A program made the translations under genes and the position numbers. The notes beneath the pieces are model-generated. The model saw nothing but the letters and a program-made list of their open reading frames with translations. It was not told the DNA's origin and made no database searches. Positions 51,425 to 61,622 of a stretch of DNA of 64,000 nt are shown here, one piece after another. Source of the stretch: Desulfuribacillus stibiiarsenatis (GTDB lineage: Bacteria; Bacillota; Bacilli; Desulfuribacillales; Desulfuribacillaceae). The number at the start of each line of letters is the position of its first letter. Position 1 is the first letter of the stretch. The DNA lies in the NCBI RefSeq assembly GCF_001742305.1, contig NZ_MJAT01000001.1:186001-250000 (forward strand), written 5' to 3'.

Positions 51425-52885
51425 TTGAATATTCAAGCAATACGTAATGAATGGTTTAGCAATATTAAAGGAGACACACTAGCAGGAATGGTAGTAGCAC
51501 TGGCATTGATTCCAGAAGCTATCGCCTTCTCTATCATCGCGGGATTAGACCCAATGGTAGGATTGTACGCTTCTTTTAGTATCGCCGTTGTAATTGCCTT
51601 TATTGGCGGGCGCCCTGGAATGATTTCGGCGGCCACGGGAGCAATGGCGTTGGTCATGATTACTTTAGTAGCAGATTACGGTTTACAGTACTTATTAGCA
51701 GCAACAGTTCTAACAGGTGTCATTCAAATCTTGTTCGGTGTATTTAAACTGGCGAAATACATGAAATTTATTCCAAGGTCTGTTATGGTTGGCTTTGTAA
51801 ATGCGTTAGCGATCCTAATTTTCATGGCGCAGTTAGAGAATTTCGTAGACGTAACTTGGGTAATGTACGCGTTGGTTGCACTGACTCTTACAATCATTTA
51901 TATATTGCCTAGACTTACGAATGCAATCCCTTCCACATTAGTCGCAATTGTTGCCGTAACAGCAATTGCCATTTATGGTGACTTAGGAGTTAGTACGGTG
52001 GGGGATATGGGTGCTTTACCTAGCACATTACCTGTGTTCTTAATTCCTTCTATCCCATTAACCATCGAAACGCTAATGATTATTTTGCCATTTTCTCTTG
52101 CTTTGGCAGTAGTTGGCTTACTGGAATCTTTACTGACAGCTCAAATCGTTGATGATATGACGGATACAGATAGCGACAAGAATAAAGAGAGCCGTGGACA
52201 GGGTATCGCAAACGTTGTGACAGGGTTCTTCGGTGGAATGGCAGGTTGCGCGATGATTGGTCAATCGGTAATTAACGTCAAGTCCGGTGGCAGAGGACGT
52301 CTATCCTCACTAGTGGCTGGAATATTTTTGATGTTCTTAATACTTGTACTTGGTTCTGTTGTGGTGGAAATCCCGATGGCTGCCCTTACGGGTGTCATGT
52401 TCATGGTCGCAATCGGGACTTTCGATTGGAACTCGCTTAAGACCTTGCATATGGTCCCAAGAACGGATGCAACTGTAATGGTGATAACAGTATTTACCGT
52501 AGTGTTTACTCATAACTTAGCAATTGGTGTATTAACTGGTGTTGTGCTAAGTGCATTGTTCTTCGGAGCTAAGATTTCTAAAGTTAAGGTCACTTCAGCC
52601 CTTTCTTCTGACAAACAAAAGAAAACTTATTATGTGGAAGGGCAGTTATTCTTCGTTTCTGTTACAGACTTTGTAGATTCCTTTGATTTCAAAGATGATG
52701 TTATGGAAATTGAAATTGACTTTACGCGCGCTCATCTATGGGATGACTCAGCCATTGGAGCAATAGATAAGGTAGAAACGAAATATGAACAAAATGGAGT
52801 GACTGTTACCCTTACCGGAATGAACAAGGAAAGCTCATTGTTGATGGACCGTATTGGTGGACTTTCTAAGAAATCAGGTCATTAA
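51425..52885 (+). CDS. SulP-family anion transporter with STAS domain
   Basis: 486 residues with about 11-12 membrane helices. SulP landmarks are '[36 protein letters not shown]', '[19 protein letters not shown]', '[19 protein letters not shown]', '[27 protein letters not shown]' and a C-terminal STAS domain (about 395-480). The family transports sulfate, bicarbonate or dicarboxylates. TTG start with AGAGGTGG upstream. It is flanked by two UspA-like genes; SulP-UspA pairs are seen elsewhere, and bicarbonate is a common substrate of such loci, but the substrate here is not shown. Confidence 0.95.
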   Translation: MNIQAIRNEWFSNIKGDTLAGMVVALALIPEAIAFSIIAGLDPMVGLYASFSIAVVIAFIGGRPGMISAATGAMALVMITLVADYGLQYLLAATVLTGVIQILFGVFKLAKYMKFIPRSVMVGFVNALAILIFMAQLENFVDVTWVMYALVALTLTIIYILPRLTNAIPSTLVAIVAVTAIAIYGDLGVSTVGDMGALPSTLPVFLIPSIPLTIETLMIILPFSLALAVVGLLESLLTAQIVDDMTDTDSDKNKESRGQGIANVVTGFFGGMAGCAMIGQSVINVKSGGRGRLSSLVAGIFLMFLILVLGSVVVEIPMAALTGVMFMVAIGTFDWNSLKTLHMVPRTDATVMVITVFTVVFTHNLAIGVLTGVVLSALFFGAKISKVKVTSALSSDKQKKTYYVEGQLFFVSVTDFVDSFDFKDDVMEIEIDFTRAHLWDDSAIGAIDKVETKYEQNGVTVTLTGMNKESSLLMDRIGGLSKKSGH

Positions 52886-52989
52886 AAATTTATGATAAAG
52901 CGAACTTTATTCAGATGGAGATTAAATCTTCACCTGATTCTTAAGAGACTTATTTCAAGGATGATAATAATAAGTAAGGAGGGCTATTC

Positions 52990-53409
52990 ATGTTTCAAAA
53001 CATTTTGCTAGCGGCAGATGGATCTGATCACTCCGTTCGTGCAGCGGAACATGCTGTTCGATTAATTGCAGATAGGGAAAACGCTTTTGTTACAGTTGTA
53101 TATGCAGTTGACGGCTCAACATCAAAGTATGATGTTCTGCATAACAAAGACAAGATTGAAATCTCTATAAAACGTAAAGAGAAGCTCAAAGGGGTAATCG
53201 AGATTTTAGAAGCTGCCAACGTGAAGTACGATAGTAAGATTCTGCACGGTGAGCCAGGAGAGGCAATCGTTGAATTTGCCAACAAGAACAGATTTGATTG
53301 TCTTGTCATTGGAAGTAGAGGACTCAATCGCTTACAAACGATGGTTCTCGGCGGGGTTAGTCATAAAGTTGCGAAGGGTGCCCAGTGCCCAGTAATGATA
53401 GTCAAATAA
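52990..53409 (+). CDS. universal stress protein UspA-like, copy 2
   Basis: 139 residues, clearly paralogous to the protein encoded at 50698 (same length; same 'ILLAADGS.HS.RAA..A..L' start and 'VIGSRGLN.LQ...LG.VSHKVAKGA.CPVMIVK' end). It contains the nucleotide-binding loop. AAGGAGG precedes the ATG. It is about 100 bases after the SulP gene with a weak hairpin between, so co-transcription is plausible. Confidence 0.94.
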   Translation: MFQNILLAADGSDHSVRAAEHAVRLIADRENAFVTVVYAVDGSTSKYDVLHNKDKIEISIKRKEKLKGVIEILEAANVKYDSKILHGEPGEAIVEFANKNRFDCLVIGSRGLNRLQTMVLGGVSHKVAKGAQCPVMIVK

Positions 53410-53415
53410 ATGTTC

Positions 53416-53441
53416 AAAAGTCCTTGTATAAGGGCTTTTTT
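53416..53441 (+). terminator. terminator
   Basis: AAAAGTCCTT / AAGGGCTTTT with loop GTAT, followed by a T run. Confidence 0.8.
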
Positions 53442-53511
53442 CTTTGTTTATAAACTTGTTACATATTTGTGACGGGGATTTGTATAAAAAAGTAACAAAA
53501 ATTTTAAGTTT

Positions 53512-53554
53512 TGTGACAATCGTCACATACAATTCATTTCAGAAATATTACAAT
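53512..53554 (+). promoter_or_regulatory. FNR-activated promoter of nrfA
   Basis: TGTGA-CAATCG-TCACA (53512-53527) is a perfect CRP/FNR-family palindrome. TACAAT at 53549-53554 serves as -10; the start would be near 53561, placing the palindrome centre at about -41.5, the class II activator position. Because FNR controls anaerobic respiration in Bacillus, this fits the nitrite reductase gene. Confidence 0.8.
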
Positions 53555-53599
53555 GAATTATGTAGAAAAGATAAAGATTAGAAAGGTGGACGAACAAAA

Positions 53600-55171
53600 A
53601 TGAGTAAAACAAAATTAGTATTCGTATTTGCTCTAGTGGCGATGTTTTCATTATTCGTAGCTGTTGGTTGCGAATTAGAAGCAATGCCAGAAACTCCAGC
53701 TGCTACAGCTCCACAAGAGCCTGCTAAAGTTGGAACAGGACTTGATCCTAAAGAGTATAACAACCTAGCATTCAAAGATTTATTCCCAGCACATTGGACT
53801 TCTTACATGAAGAACAGTGATGACACAGTAATGACGAAATTTGCTGGATCAGTACCACACCAAAAACATAATGCAGTTGACGCTCTTCCTAAAGGTCACG
53901 CTGCACAAGCACAACCTTACTTAAAGAACCTATGGTTAGGTATGCCGTTCATGTATCAATATGATCGCGCTCGTGGTCACGTATTTGCAATCGATGATGT
54001 ACTTCACATCGACCGTATTGACCGCTATTCAGATACACCAAACTTCGGAGCTGCTTGCTATGCTTGTAAATCAACTACAATTCCTAAGTATGTTGAGCAA
54101 TATGGCGATAAGTTCTGGAGCATGAACTTCAATGAATTCCGTGGTGAGCATAATGGACAGATGCACTCAATCGGATGTTCAAACTGCCATGATCCTGTAA
54201 CAATGAAGTTAGTAATTACACAACCTTCACTTGACGAAGCATTAAAGCGTCAAGGTAAGGACTGGAGAACAGCTTCTCATAACGATATGCGTGCACTTGT
54301 TTGTGCTCAATGTCACGTTGAGTATTTCTTCGAAAAAGGTGTTGACGGTGGTACACAATTAAAGCCGCGTTTCCCTTGGGATAAAGGTATGAACCCTACT
54401 GATATGTGGGCTTACTATGAAAGCGGTCGTGGAGCAGAAGATGGATTTAAGGGTCGTTTTGCTGACTTCACTCATGCTGCTTCAGGCGTTCCAAGTATTA
54501 AGGTTCAACATCCAGAGTATGAAATGTGGAAAGATGGCGTACACGGTGCTGCTGGCGTAACTTGCGCAGATTGCCATATGCCAAGAGTGACTGTTGATGG
54601 TCAGAAGATTTCTTCTCACCAATGGACATCTCCACTTAAGAATGATCAAATGATTAAAGACTCTTGCTTAACTTGCCATGCTGGCAAGACAACTGACTTC
54701 TTAAAGTCACGTGTTGAGTTCCACCAAGAGAAGACATTTAAGCAATTGTTAATTGCACAAGGTGAAAACGTTCGTGCTCACGAAGCAGTTCGTTTAGCTA
54801 GATTAGTAGAAGGTCATGACGCTGCATTATTAGCACAAGCAGTAACGAAGACTCGTGAAGCTCAATTATACTGGGATTATGTATCTGCAGAGAACTCTGT
54901 AGGATTCCACAACCCAACAAAGGCAATGGAAACATTAATTCTTTCTGAAAGAGCATCTCGTGACGCTGTAGAACTTGCTAAGAGAGCAACTGGAAATAAG
55001 ATTAATGCTCAAATTGAGGGTGACATCAAGACAATCGTACCTCCAATTGAGAAGTTTAGCCGTGAATTACACATGGACGCTGAGTATTTAAAGACTAATA
55101 AGTGGTTATCATTATTAAAGCCACTTGAGAAGAAAGAAATGCTATGGGATGGAAATAAGAGATTAAAGTAA
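53600..55171 (+). CDS. nrfA: ammonia-forming cytochrome c nitrite reductase, lipoprotein form
   Basis: 523 residues. It reduces nitrite to ammonium with five c-type haems. The catalytic haem site is CYACK (153-157), the lysine-ligated CxxCK typical of NrfA. The other four are CSNCH (193), CAQCH (235), CADCH (322) and CLTCH (356). 'KVQHPEYEMW' and 'MPRVTVDGQKISSHQWTSP' carry further ligands. The N-terminus is a lipoprotein signal with Cys24, so the enzyme sits on the outer face of the membrane. No nrfH quinol dehydrogenase is adjacent: the upstream gene is UspA and the downstream gene is on the other strand. The promoter is FNR-type. Confidence 0.97.
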   Translation: MSKTKLVFVFALVAMFSLFVAVGCELEAMPETPAATAPQEPAKVGTGLDPKEYNNLAFKDLFPAHWTSYMKNSDDTVMTKFAGSVPHQKHNAVDALPKGHAAQAQPYLKNLWLGMPFMYQYDRARGHVFAIDDVLHIDRIDRYSDTPNFGAACYACKSTTIPKYVEQYGDKFWSMNFNEFRGEHNGQMHSIGCSNCHDPVTMKLVITQPSLDEALKRQGKDWRTASHNDMRALVCAQCHVEYFFEKGVDGGTQLKPRFPWDKGMNPTDMWAYYESGRGAEDGFKGRFADFTHAASGVPSIKVQHPEYEMWKDGVHGAAGVTCADCHMPRVTVDGQKISSHQWTSPLKNDQMIKDSCLTCHAGKTTDFLKSRVEFHQEKTFKQLLIAQGENVRAHEAVRLARLVEGHDAALLAQAVTKTREAQLYWDYVSAENSVGFHNPTKAMETLILSERASRDAVELAKRATGNKINAQIEGDIKTIVPPIEKFSRELHMDAEYLKTNKWLSLLKPLEKKEMLWDGNKRLK

Positions 55172-55182
55172 TACAGTAAACG

Positions 55183-55209
55183 AAAAAAGCCGCATAAGCG
55201 GCTTTTTTA
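55183..55209 (+). terminator. nrfA terminator
   Basis: AAAAAAGCCGC / GCGGCTTTTTT with loop ATAA. Confidence 0.92.
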
Positions 55210-55218
55210 CATACATAA

Positions 55219-55262
55219 AAGAAACCGTAAGCTCTAATCGTTAGAGTTTACGGTTTCTTCAG
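55219..55262 (-). terminator. terminator overlapping the end of the HD-GYP gene
   Basis: AAGAAACCGTAA and TTTACGGTTTCTT pair around CTCTAA/TTAGAG. The stem includes the last codons and the stop of the leftward gene. Confidence 0.75.
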
Positions 55263-58065
55263 TTAGAGAATTATGTTCCAATTCGTTCATACAATCGACG
55301 AAAATCGATACAATATCGGGATCAAATTGTTTTCCTGCCTGCGCTTGAATCTCGTTCAATGCTGCTTGTTTGTTCATTGCATCTCTATAGGTTGTGCTAT
55401 TCGTCATACTATCGTATGCTTCAGCAACTAATAGAATTCTAGAGTTTAGAGGGATTTCTAACCCACTAAGACCCTTAGGATATCCTGACCCATCCCAATG
55501 TTCGTGATGGGTTAGCACGACATCAGCCATGTTAGCCATTTCATTAACGGCGCTAAGAATTCGGTAACCTATCTCCGGATGGCGCTTCATTTCTATCCAC
55601 TCATCAGCATTTAGTGAACCTGGTTTACTAAGAATCATAGGATTAATAGCAACTTTACCTATATCATGGATTAAAGCAGTTGTTTTTAATTCTTCTATCT
55701 CATGATCAGAGTATCTTAATTTCTTCGCAATCGTTTCACATAATTGACTAACGCGGATGGCGTGATCCTGCTCTTGTATATTCACAGTATGTAACTGTTG
55801 ATTCACAGCCTCTACCATCGTACGTTTTACCTTTGGGCTAATCAATAGCTTATGACGATACATATAATCTTCGGCCTTTTTGAAAACATCTTGAATTTCT
55901 TCCGTTGCAGCGGTTTTTGTGCTCCAGCCGATTGCTAAGGATAATATCGCAGGTTCGAAACAAGCTTCTTTCTCTTGTTTTTTGATTCTATTCACAACTG
56001 CTTGCGTTTGCTCTAGGTTTGTCTTAGGAAGTAGCACAACGAACTCATCACCGCCCCAGCGTGTGATAATATCATCGGCACGACAAGCACTCTTGATTAC
56101 CTCCGCCGTTTTCTGAATGAGTTGATCGCCGACAACATGACCAAAGGCATCGTTAATGAGCTTTAGACCGTTTACATCAATTATAATGATACTTAACGGG
56201 AAGTTAGTTGTTATATTTAAACGTGGTAGCTGTTCTTCGAAATATCTACGATTATAAAGACCCGTTAGTTGATCATGATAACTTAAATAAGTGATTTCCT
56301 GTTGGCGTTTCGTCTCCTCGGTAATATCACGGAAAACAACAACCACACCTTGAATCTTTCCATCTGCATCTAAAATCGGTGCTGCATTATCGGCAATTTT
56401 AGTATAGGTCCCATGCTTTGCTACTAAGATTTCGTGTTCTTCTAAACTATTAATCTTACCCGTTTGGAACACTTGTTGCACAGGGTCTCTGCAAGCTTCT
56501 CCTGTTTGTTCATTAATAATTTTATACACATCACTAAAATTGCGTCCCAAGGATTCTGTTTCTGAAAAACCCGTTAGTTTTTGCGCTACTTCATTTATCA
56601 TAATGACATTTACATTTTTGTCCGTTACAATAATTCCGTCACCAACGGATAACAGAGTAGTGCGCAGACGTTCTCGTTCTTCAATAGTAGCTTTTTCTAG
56701 ATTGATCCGCTCTGTGATATCAAAGCAGATGACAGCAAATTGCCCTTTTTTCGGGCTGAAGGAAGTTATAGAGAAATGTTTACCAACATCCGTTGAATAA
56801 TTCTCGAATTTTATATAACTCCCTTCTAGTGCGACCTTTCCATAGGTTTCAATCCAATGAAGTTCGATATCGGGGAAGATTTCTAATACGCGCTTATTAA
56901 CAACATCCGCTTTTCGCAATCCTGTCATTTCCTCAAAAGCATTATTTAGGTCGAGGAACCGATAGTCAATCGGTTGACCATCCTGATTACAAATGATTTC
57001 ATGAAGGGCAACGCCTTCCTGCATGTGATCGAATAAGGCACGGTATTTCTCTTCGCTTTTCGTTAATGCTTGCTGAGTCTCAATCTGTCCACTTATGTCT
57101 CTAAAGATATAGATGCGACCACGATTACCATATTGGCCATCATCGACACGGCTCCACTGTATATCAAACCACACTTTCTTGTCTTCAGTAGCCCAATGAC
57201 CTTCCTGTTCAATACCTACGAGTAAAGCATCCACCGATGTTCCAATGCGCTCGGTTCTGCCACCAAAGTACTGTGATGCGACAGGATTCATATCAATTAT
57301 GCGATTATGCTCATTCGTAACGATAATGGCGTCTTTAAGCATCTCGAAAATAACAGCCTTTGACAACGTTGCTGAACGGAACATGTTAAAGTAATTGGTG
57401 TTAAAAATATAAATAATGGTAGTGATAATCGCACTTAATGGTGTTATATCTAAATTCATCGGGCTATTTCTTGTCGTAAAGATAATGGAAGTAATCCATG
57501 GTATGCTCGATGATAGAGCGATTAATAGAAATCTCAAGCTGTTTTTATCGTCTTTAAATTTATAGAAACTGTAAAACAATAAGGTATTTCCTGCGAAAAT
57601 TGCCAGCGTTGTGAATGCGAGGAAGCCATAAAACCCGAATTGATAGTCTACACTTGTAATCATTAAACCATTCATATGTTCGATTTGGACATTAGTATAG
57701 AGTAAAGAGTCTACAAATGGTGTATTTACAATTAGTAGGGTTGTCACAGGGACTACCCAGATCCATATCATCCGTATAGGTGTTAGCCAACTTGACCACC
57801 CACAATACCGGATGGTAAAGAAGAGCCATAGAGCTGGAATAGCAGCAACGCCTAAATATTGAAAACGAAGCCAAGCGGCGGCCATCTGAACGTTTTCACT
57901 TTGCAAAGAAAAGAAATAGCCAATTGAATAGATTGCAACGGATATAAGCATTAATGCAAAACTCCAGGAGCCATCTACTTCATGGTGGCGAATAGCAAAG
58001 GCCGCTATTAGTAAATATAATACTGTTGCAATAAGTAACCCGAATAATACCAAAGCACTGTCCAT
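55234..58065 (-). CDS. 7TM-PAS-GGDEF-HD-GYP cyclic-di-GMP protein
   Basis: 943 residues. An N-terminal seven-helix membrane module (histidine-kinase N7TM type, about 1-225), three PAS regions (about 230-345, 350-470 and 475-600), a GGDEF domain (about 610-755) and an HD-GYP domain (about 765-930). The cyclase motif is intact (RWGGDEF), with an RxxD inhibitory site five residues before it (RADD). The HD-GYP has 'IHDIGKVAI', 'RHPEIGYRIL' and 'HHEHWDGSGYPKG'. It can therefore in principle both make and degrade cyclic-di-GMP. It is convergent with nrfA and divergent from the EAL gene. Confidence 0.94.
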   Translation of the reverse strand: MDSALVLFGLLIATVLYLLIAAFAIRHHEVDGSWSFALMLISVAIYSIGYFFSLQSENVQMAAAWLRFQYLGVAAIPALWLFFTIRYCGWSSWLTPIRMIWIWVVPVTTLLIVNTPFVDSLLYTNVQIEHMNGLMITSVDYQFGFYGFLAFTTLAIFAGNTLLFYSFYKFKDDKNSLRFLLIALSSSIPWITSIIFTTRNSPMNLDITPLSAIITTIIYIFNTNYFNMFRSATLSKAVIFEMLKDAIIVTNEHNRIIDMNPVASQYFGGRTERIGTSVDALLVGIEQEGHWATEDKKVWFDIQWSRVDDGQYGNRGRIYIFRDISGQIETQQALTKSEEKYRALFDHMQEGVALHEIICNQDGQPIDYRFLDLNNAFEEMTGLRKADVVNKRVLEIFPDIELHWIETYGKVALEGSYIKFENYSTDVGKHFSITSFSPKKGQFAVICFDITERINLEKATIEERERLRTTLLSVGDGIIVTDKNVNVIMINEVAQKLTGFSETESLGRNFSDVYKIINEQTGEACRDPVQQVFQTGKINSLEEHEILVAKHGTYTKIADNAAPILDADGKIQGVVVVFRDITEETKRQQEITYLSYHDQLTGLYNRRYFEEQLPRLNITTNFPLSIIIIDVNGLKLINDAFGHVVGDQLIQKTAEVIKSACRADDIITRWGGDEFVVLLPKTNLEQTQAVVNRIKKQEKEACFEPAILSLAIGWSTKTAATEEIQDVFKKAEDYMYRHKLLISPKVKRTMVEAVNQQLHTVNIQEQDHAIRVSQLCETIAKKLRYSDHEIEELKTTALIHDIGKVAINPMILSKPGSLNADEWIEMKRHPEIGYRILSAVNEMANMADVVLTHHEHWDGSGYPKGLSGLEIPLNSRILLVAEAYDSMTNSTTYRDAMNKQAALNEIQAQAGKQFDPDIVSIFVDCMNELEHNSLTEETVNSND

Positions 58066-58343
58066 CTAGCTGCCCTCTATTCTACTATTTTAAAAAAAAC
58101 TAAAAATCACTATTCAATTATTTCTACTCAAAACGCGAAAATCCTGCTAACTTAAAGAATGAAAAGGTTAAAAAACGACACATATATCTAGCAATTCTTG
58201 TATATTTAAACTGCTTGTTAATCTGCAATTTCATGATTTATAATTTTCCTTCATCATACGTATATAAAAGTGACTTGGTTTGTGGTACTATGGTAGAAAC
58301 GTACTAGTCAGACATAGATGAGAAAAGGCAGAGGAATAACTAC

Positions 58344-60752
58344 GTGCAGAATTTTATTGCCAGCAAACCAGAGGATATAGTAAACAAAAAGAAACTAATA
58401 CATCTTCCATTGTTAATAGGTTTATTAGCAATTTTAACTGTGGCCTTTTTTACATATCAAACAAGTAAATATTTATTGCTAGAGCAAATGAGAAATGATG
58501 GAATTAACATTGCGAAAATTTCTGCCAAGAAGATAGAACTAGAAAAAAAGAGTATGGATATTATAGATACATTGGTGGAAGAGAAAATTGCTATCGCTGG
58601 GCAAATTATTGCCAGTCATAAAGAGTTGGGCATCAACAACGACATTCTCAGAGAAATTGCAACGGATACATTTACAGATGAAATTAACTATTTTAGTGCC
58701 GAAGGAATCATTCTTTATTCCACTATGGACGACTATATTGGATTAGGGCCAGTTGAAGGGCATCCAATTGAGGTTTTTCGTGCTAGTGGACTTGATGAAC
58801 TCTATGAAGAGATTCGTAATGATACGGTGACGGGGGTTCCTATCAAACATGGATATAAGAGATTTAGTGATGGAACGTTTGTGCAAATCGGTATTCTGGA
58901 GAGTAAGTTCCAAATCTACAGCTATGTGTTTCACCAACAAAAAAGTGTAAAAGATTTGGCAAAGGAAGAAAACATCGCATACGCACTCATTCTCAACACC
59001 GATTTTCAAGCGATTGCAGATTCGGATATAGAAGATATTGGTGCAGAATATACAGATGATGAAGATTATGCGAGGGTACTACAGGGAGAGAGTCATTCGT
59101 TCTATTGGTTCTACGAGATGGCCAATACTGAGGTTCTAGAAGTAGCAGTACCAATCTACGAAGATGATATAGTTGTAGGAGTATTGGGAATAGGACTTTA
59201 TTTAGATGCAGTGAAATCTTCGATTTATATTAATTTATTGATTACATTTGGCATAACGATTTTTGCAGCATTATCATATATTTATGTGAGTAATCGTAAT
59301 ATTATACAGCCAGTTTTAAGTCTGAATCGTAATATCCACAGTATTGACGTGGTGAACCACAGAGGTTACCGTATCCCGTATAAGGATAAAGATACTTTTA
59401 GCGGACTCTCGAAATCTATCAATCAAATACTTGATGAAATTAACGCATATATCTCCCTATTACACCAGAAAGATCAACGGATTAAACACATAGCGTATCA
59501 CGACATGTTAACGAGTCTGCCGAATCACCGTTCGTTTGTAGAGAATCTTAAAGGCGAATTAGATAATCACCAAGCGGGTACTGTAATTCTACTAGGGATT
59601 GATAATTTCAAAGGGATTAATGCAACATTAGGGCATGTCTATGGGGATGAGATTCTGAAGAAAATTGCAGATGATCTCATGCAGATTCAACATGAGCAGT
59701 TACTCATTTCTAAATTTGATGGGGATAAATTCTTCCTTATTATGAAAGAAACAGATGAGACTGTCATAGAAGAAAATGTGCAAAGGATTTTATCGATTTT
59801 CAGGAATAACTTTACCATTGAGGGAAGTGAGCTTTATGTAACTGTTAGCATGGGGATTACTCGTTATCCGCAAGATGGGCATGATGTCAGTACATTAGTT
59901 ATGAATGCAGATATGGCATTAAATGCTATGAAGAAGTCAGGGAAGAATGGATATTATTACTTTACCAACGAGATGGCTGAGGTTCTAAATGAAAAAATTC
60001 ATGTAGAACATATCTTAAGAGGGGCTTTGAAGGAACAAGACTTCAAACTTCTGTATCAGCCTCAAGTGGACACGATGAATGGGGAAATCGTCGGATTTGA
60101 AGCGCTAATCCGTCTGAAGAATCATACACTTTCGCCGATGCAATTCATCCCTATTGCCGAAGAGACAGGAATGATTATAGAGATCGGAAGATGGGTCACT
60201 TCTGAGGTCATACAGCAATTAGCTCGCTGGAAACAGTTGGGTTTACCAGAGAAACCAGTCTCTATTAACTTCTCTGCAAAACAATTGCAAGATACGCAGT
60301 ATATACAATTTTTAAAAGAACAACTAGATGCGCACAGTATTCCGGCAAAGCTAATCGAGATAGAAATCACAGAGAGTGTACTCTTTTATAAGAAAGATGT
60401 AACGATTGACTTTATTAAACAAATTAAAAATCTTGGGATTCAAATTGCAATCGATGACTTTGGAACAGGTTATTCTTCCTTTAGTTATTTAACATTGTTA
60501 CCACTAGATAAGATTAAAATTGATAAATCGTTTATCGATGAAGTGATGAAAAGTAAGCATTATAAGATTCTCCGGGGTATTATTAAAATTGCCCATAGTA
60601 TCGACTTAAAAATCGTTGCTGAAGGTGTTGAGAAGAAAGAGCAGTATGAGATATTGAAACGCGAAAACTGTCAATATCTCCAAGGATATCTATTTAGTAA
60701 GCCTTTGGAGATAGAGAATGCTACAGCCATTTACGACCAAAAACTTATATAG
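58344..60752 (+). CDS. membrane EAL phosphodiesterase with degenerate GGDEF
   Basis: 802 residues. A membrane helix (about 22-40), an extracytoplasmic sensor region (about 45-290, Cache-like), a second helix (about 290-310), a degenerate GGDEF (about 370-540) where the motif reads DGDKF, and an EAL domain (about 545-795). The EAL part keeps 'EALIR', 'ITES', 'DDFGTGYSS', 'KIDKSFI' and 'EGVE', so it should hydrolyse cyclic-di-GMP, while the GGDEF may bind GTP as a regulator. GTG start at 58344 with GAGGAA upstream. Confidence 0.93.
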   Translation: MQNFIASKPEDIVNKKKLIHLPLLIGLLAILTVAFFTYQTSKYLLLEQMRNDGINIAKISAKKIELEKKSMDIIDTLVEEKIAIAGQIIASHKELGINNDILREIATDTFTDEINYFSAEGIILYSTMDDYIGLGPVEGHPIEVFRASGLDELYEEIRNDTVTGVPIKHGYKRFSDGTFVQIGILESKFQIYSYVFHQQKSVKDLAKEENIAYALILNTDFQAIADSDIEDIGAEYTDDEDYARVLQGESHSFYWFYEMANTEVLEVAVPIYEDDIVVGVLGIGLYLDAVKSSIYINLLITFGITIFAALSYIYVSNRNIIQPVLSLNRNIHSIDVVNHRGYRIPYKDKDTFSGLSKSINQILDEINAYISLLHQKDQRIKHIAYHDMLTSLPNHRSFVENLKGELDNHQAGTVILLGIDNFKGINATLGHVYGDEILKKIADDLMQIQHEQLLISKFDGDKFFLIMKETDETVIEENVQRILSIFRNNFTIEGSELYVTVSMGITRYPQDGHDVSTLVMNADMALNAMKKSGKNGYYYFTNEMAEVLNEKIHVEHILRGALKEQDFKLLYQPQVDTMNGEIVGFEALIRLKNHTLSPMQFIPIAEETGMIIEIGRWVTSEVIQQLARWKQLGLPEKPVSINFSAKQLQDTQYIQFLKEQLDAHSIPAKLIEIEITESVLFYKKDVTIDFIKQIKNLGIQIAIDDFGTGYSSFSYLTLLPLDKIKIDKSFIDEVMKSKHYKILRGIIKIAHSIDLKIVAEGVEKKEQYEILKRENCQYLQGYLFSKPLEIENATAIYDQKLI

Positions 60753-60815
60753 TGCATGGTATTGTGATTGATATAGCTATTTACGGGTTGACCAACCCAT
60801 GTAGTCGTAGAATAC

Positions 60816-60992
60816 TCAATAAGCAAGTCCACCTTCAATAAATTGAGAAACAGCTATGACTGTCGCCCAGATTCCCTTAGAACCCTTTAAAGTTCTAGTG
60901 GCAACAAGAAGCAACAGGAGGATACCAATCATCACACGGATCATGCGATCGATATCGCCTAAGTTCTTTTGAAAATCTAAATGATATTTCAT
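60816..60992 (-). CDS. DUF2892/YgaP-like small membrane protein
   Basis: 58 residues, too short for many gene finders. The start 'KNLGDIDRMIRVMIGILLLLL' is the DUF2892 signature ('N.G..DR.iR...G'), and a second helix ends 'FIEGGLAY'. AGGAGGGATT lies 6-8 bases before the ATG, a strong site. The domain forms a small membrane hairpin and is often fused to rhodanese domains; its function is unknown. Confidence 0.8.
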   Translation of the reverse strand: MKYHLDFQKNLGDIDRMIRVMIGILLLLLVATRTLKGSKGIWATVIAVSQFIEGGLAY

Positions 60993-61171
60993 GATAAATC
61001 CCTCCTTGTGTTATTATGTGGGATTTATTTTTTTACATTCATTATTTTGCATAGATAAGAAATAGTTGTATTATCGACTTATTTTTTGAATTACGTTGGA
61101 AATGCTATGCGGATAAAAAGATATTCTGTGGTCCATACTATTACCATCTTATGGAGAAAGTAGGTGGTAAT

Positions 61172-61525
61172 ATGAATAATACAGCGATGGCATTAGTAGT
61201 TAAATTTGTTTTGACATTTGGAGCTGCAATTCTTGCGTTTTATATGATTGATGGTAATCCTATCGGTTGGGTATTCTTTGTAGCATTAATAGGTACTGTA
61301 GCTAACTATATTCTAGGGGACTTAATCGTCCTTCCAGCTTACGGGAATGTATTTGCAGCGTTTGGCGATGGAGTCATGGCAGCAATCATTGCATATGGAG
61401 TCGCTATGTTTAGTACTGTATTTATAGTTAGTAACACTTCTCTTTTTGTTTTCCTCGCAATTGTTGTAGTGGCAGAGCTATTCTTCCATATGTATTTAAA
61501 GAGGGATAGAAAAGTTGCACCTTAG
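61172..61525 (+). CDS. DUF2512 (YndM-like) membrane protein
   Basis: 117 residues with four membrane helices and almost no loops, ending in 'HMYLKRDRK'. The pattern 'MALVVKFVLTFGAAILAFYM', 'GTVANYILGDLIVLPAYGN', 'FGDGVMAAIIAYGVAMF' is typical of DUF2512/YndM of spore-forming Bacilli; function unknown. ATG at 61172 follows AGGTGG and is preferred to ATG 61151. Confidence 0.85.
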   Translation: MNNTAMALVVKFVLTFGAAILAFYMIDGNPIGWVFFVALIGTVANYILGDLIVLPAYGNVFAAFGDGVMAAIIAYGVAMFSTVFIVSNTSLFVFLAIVVVAELFFHMYLKRDRKVAP

Positions 61526-61574
61526 CTTGTTTAATATCATAGGTTGTAAAAGCTTTCAATTCGTAGAGCAGCTT

Positions 61575-61614
61575 AAGAGAGACCAGTCTTTATTGGGGAC
61601 TGGTCTCTTAGTTT
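61575..61614. terminator. bidirectional terminator
   Basis: AGAGACCAGTC / GACTGGTCTCT with a short loop, between convergent genes. Confidence 0.85.
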
Positions 61615-61622
61615 TACGATGA

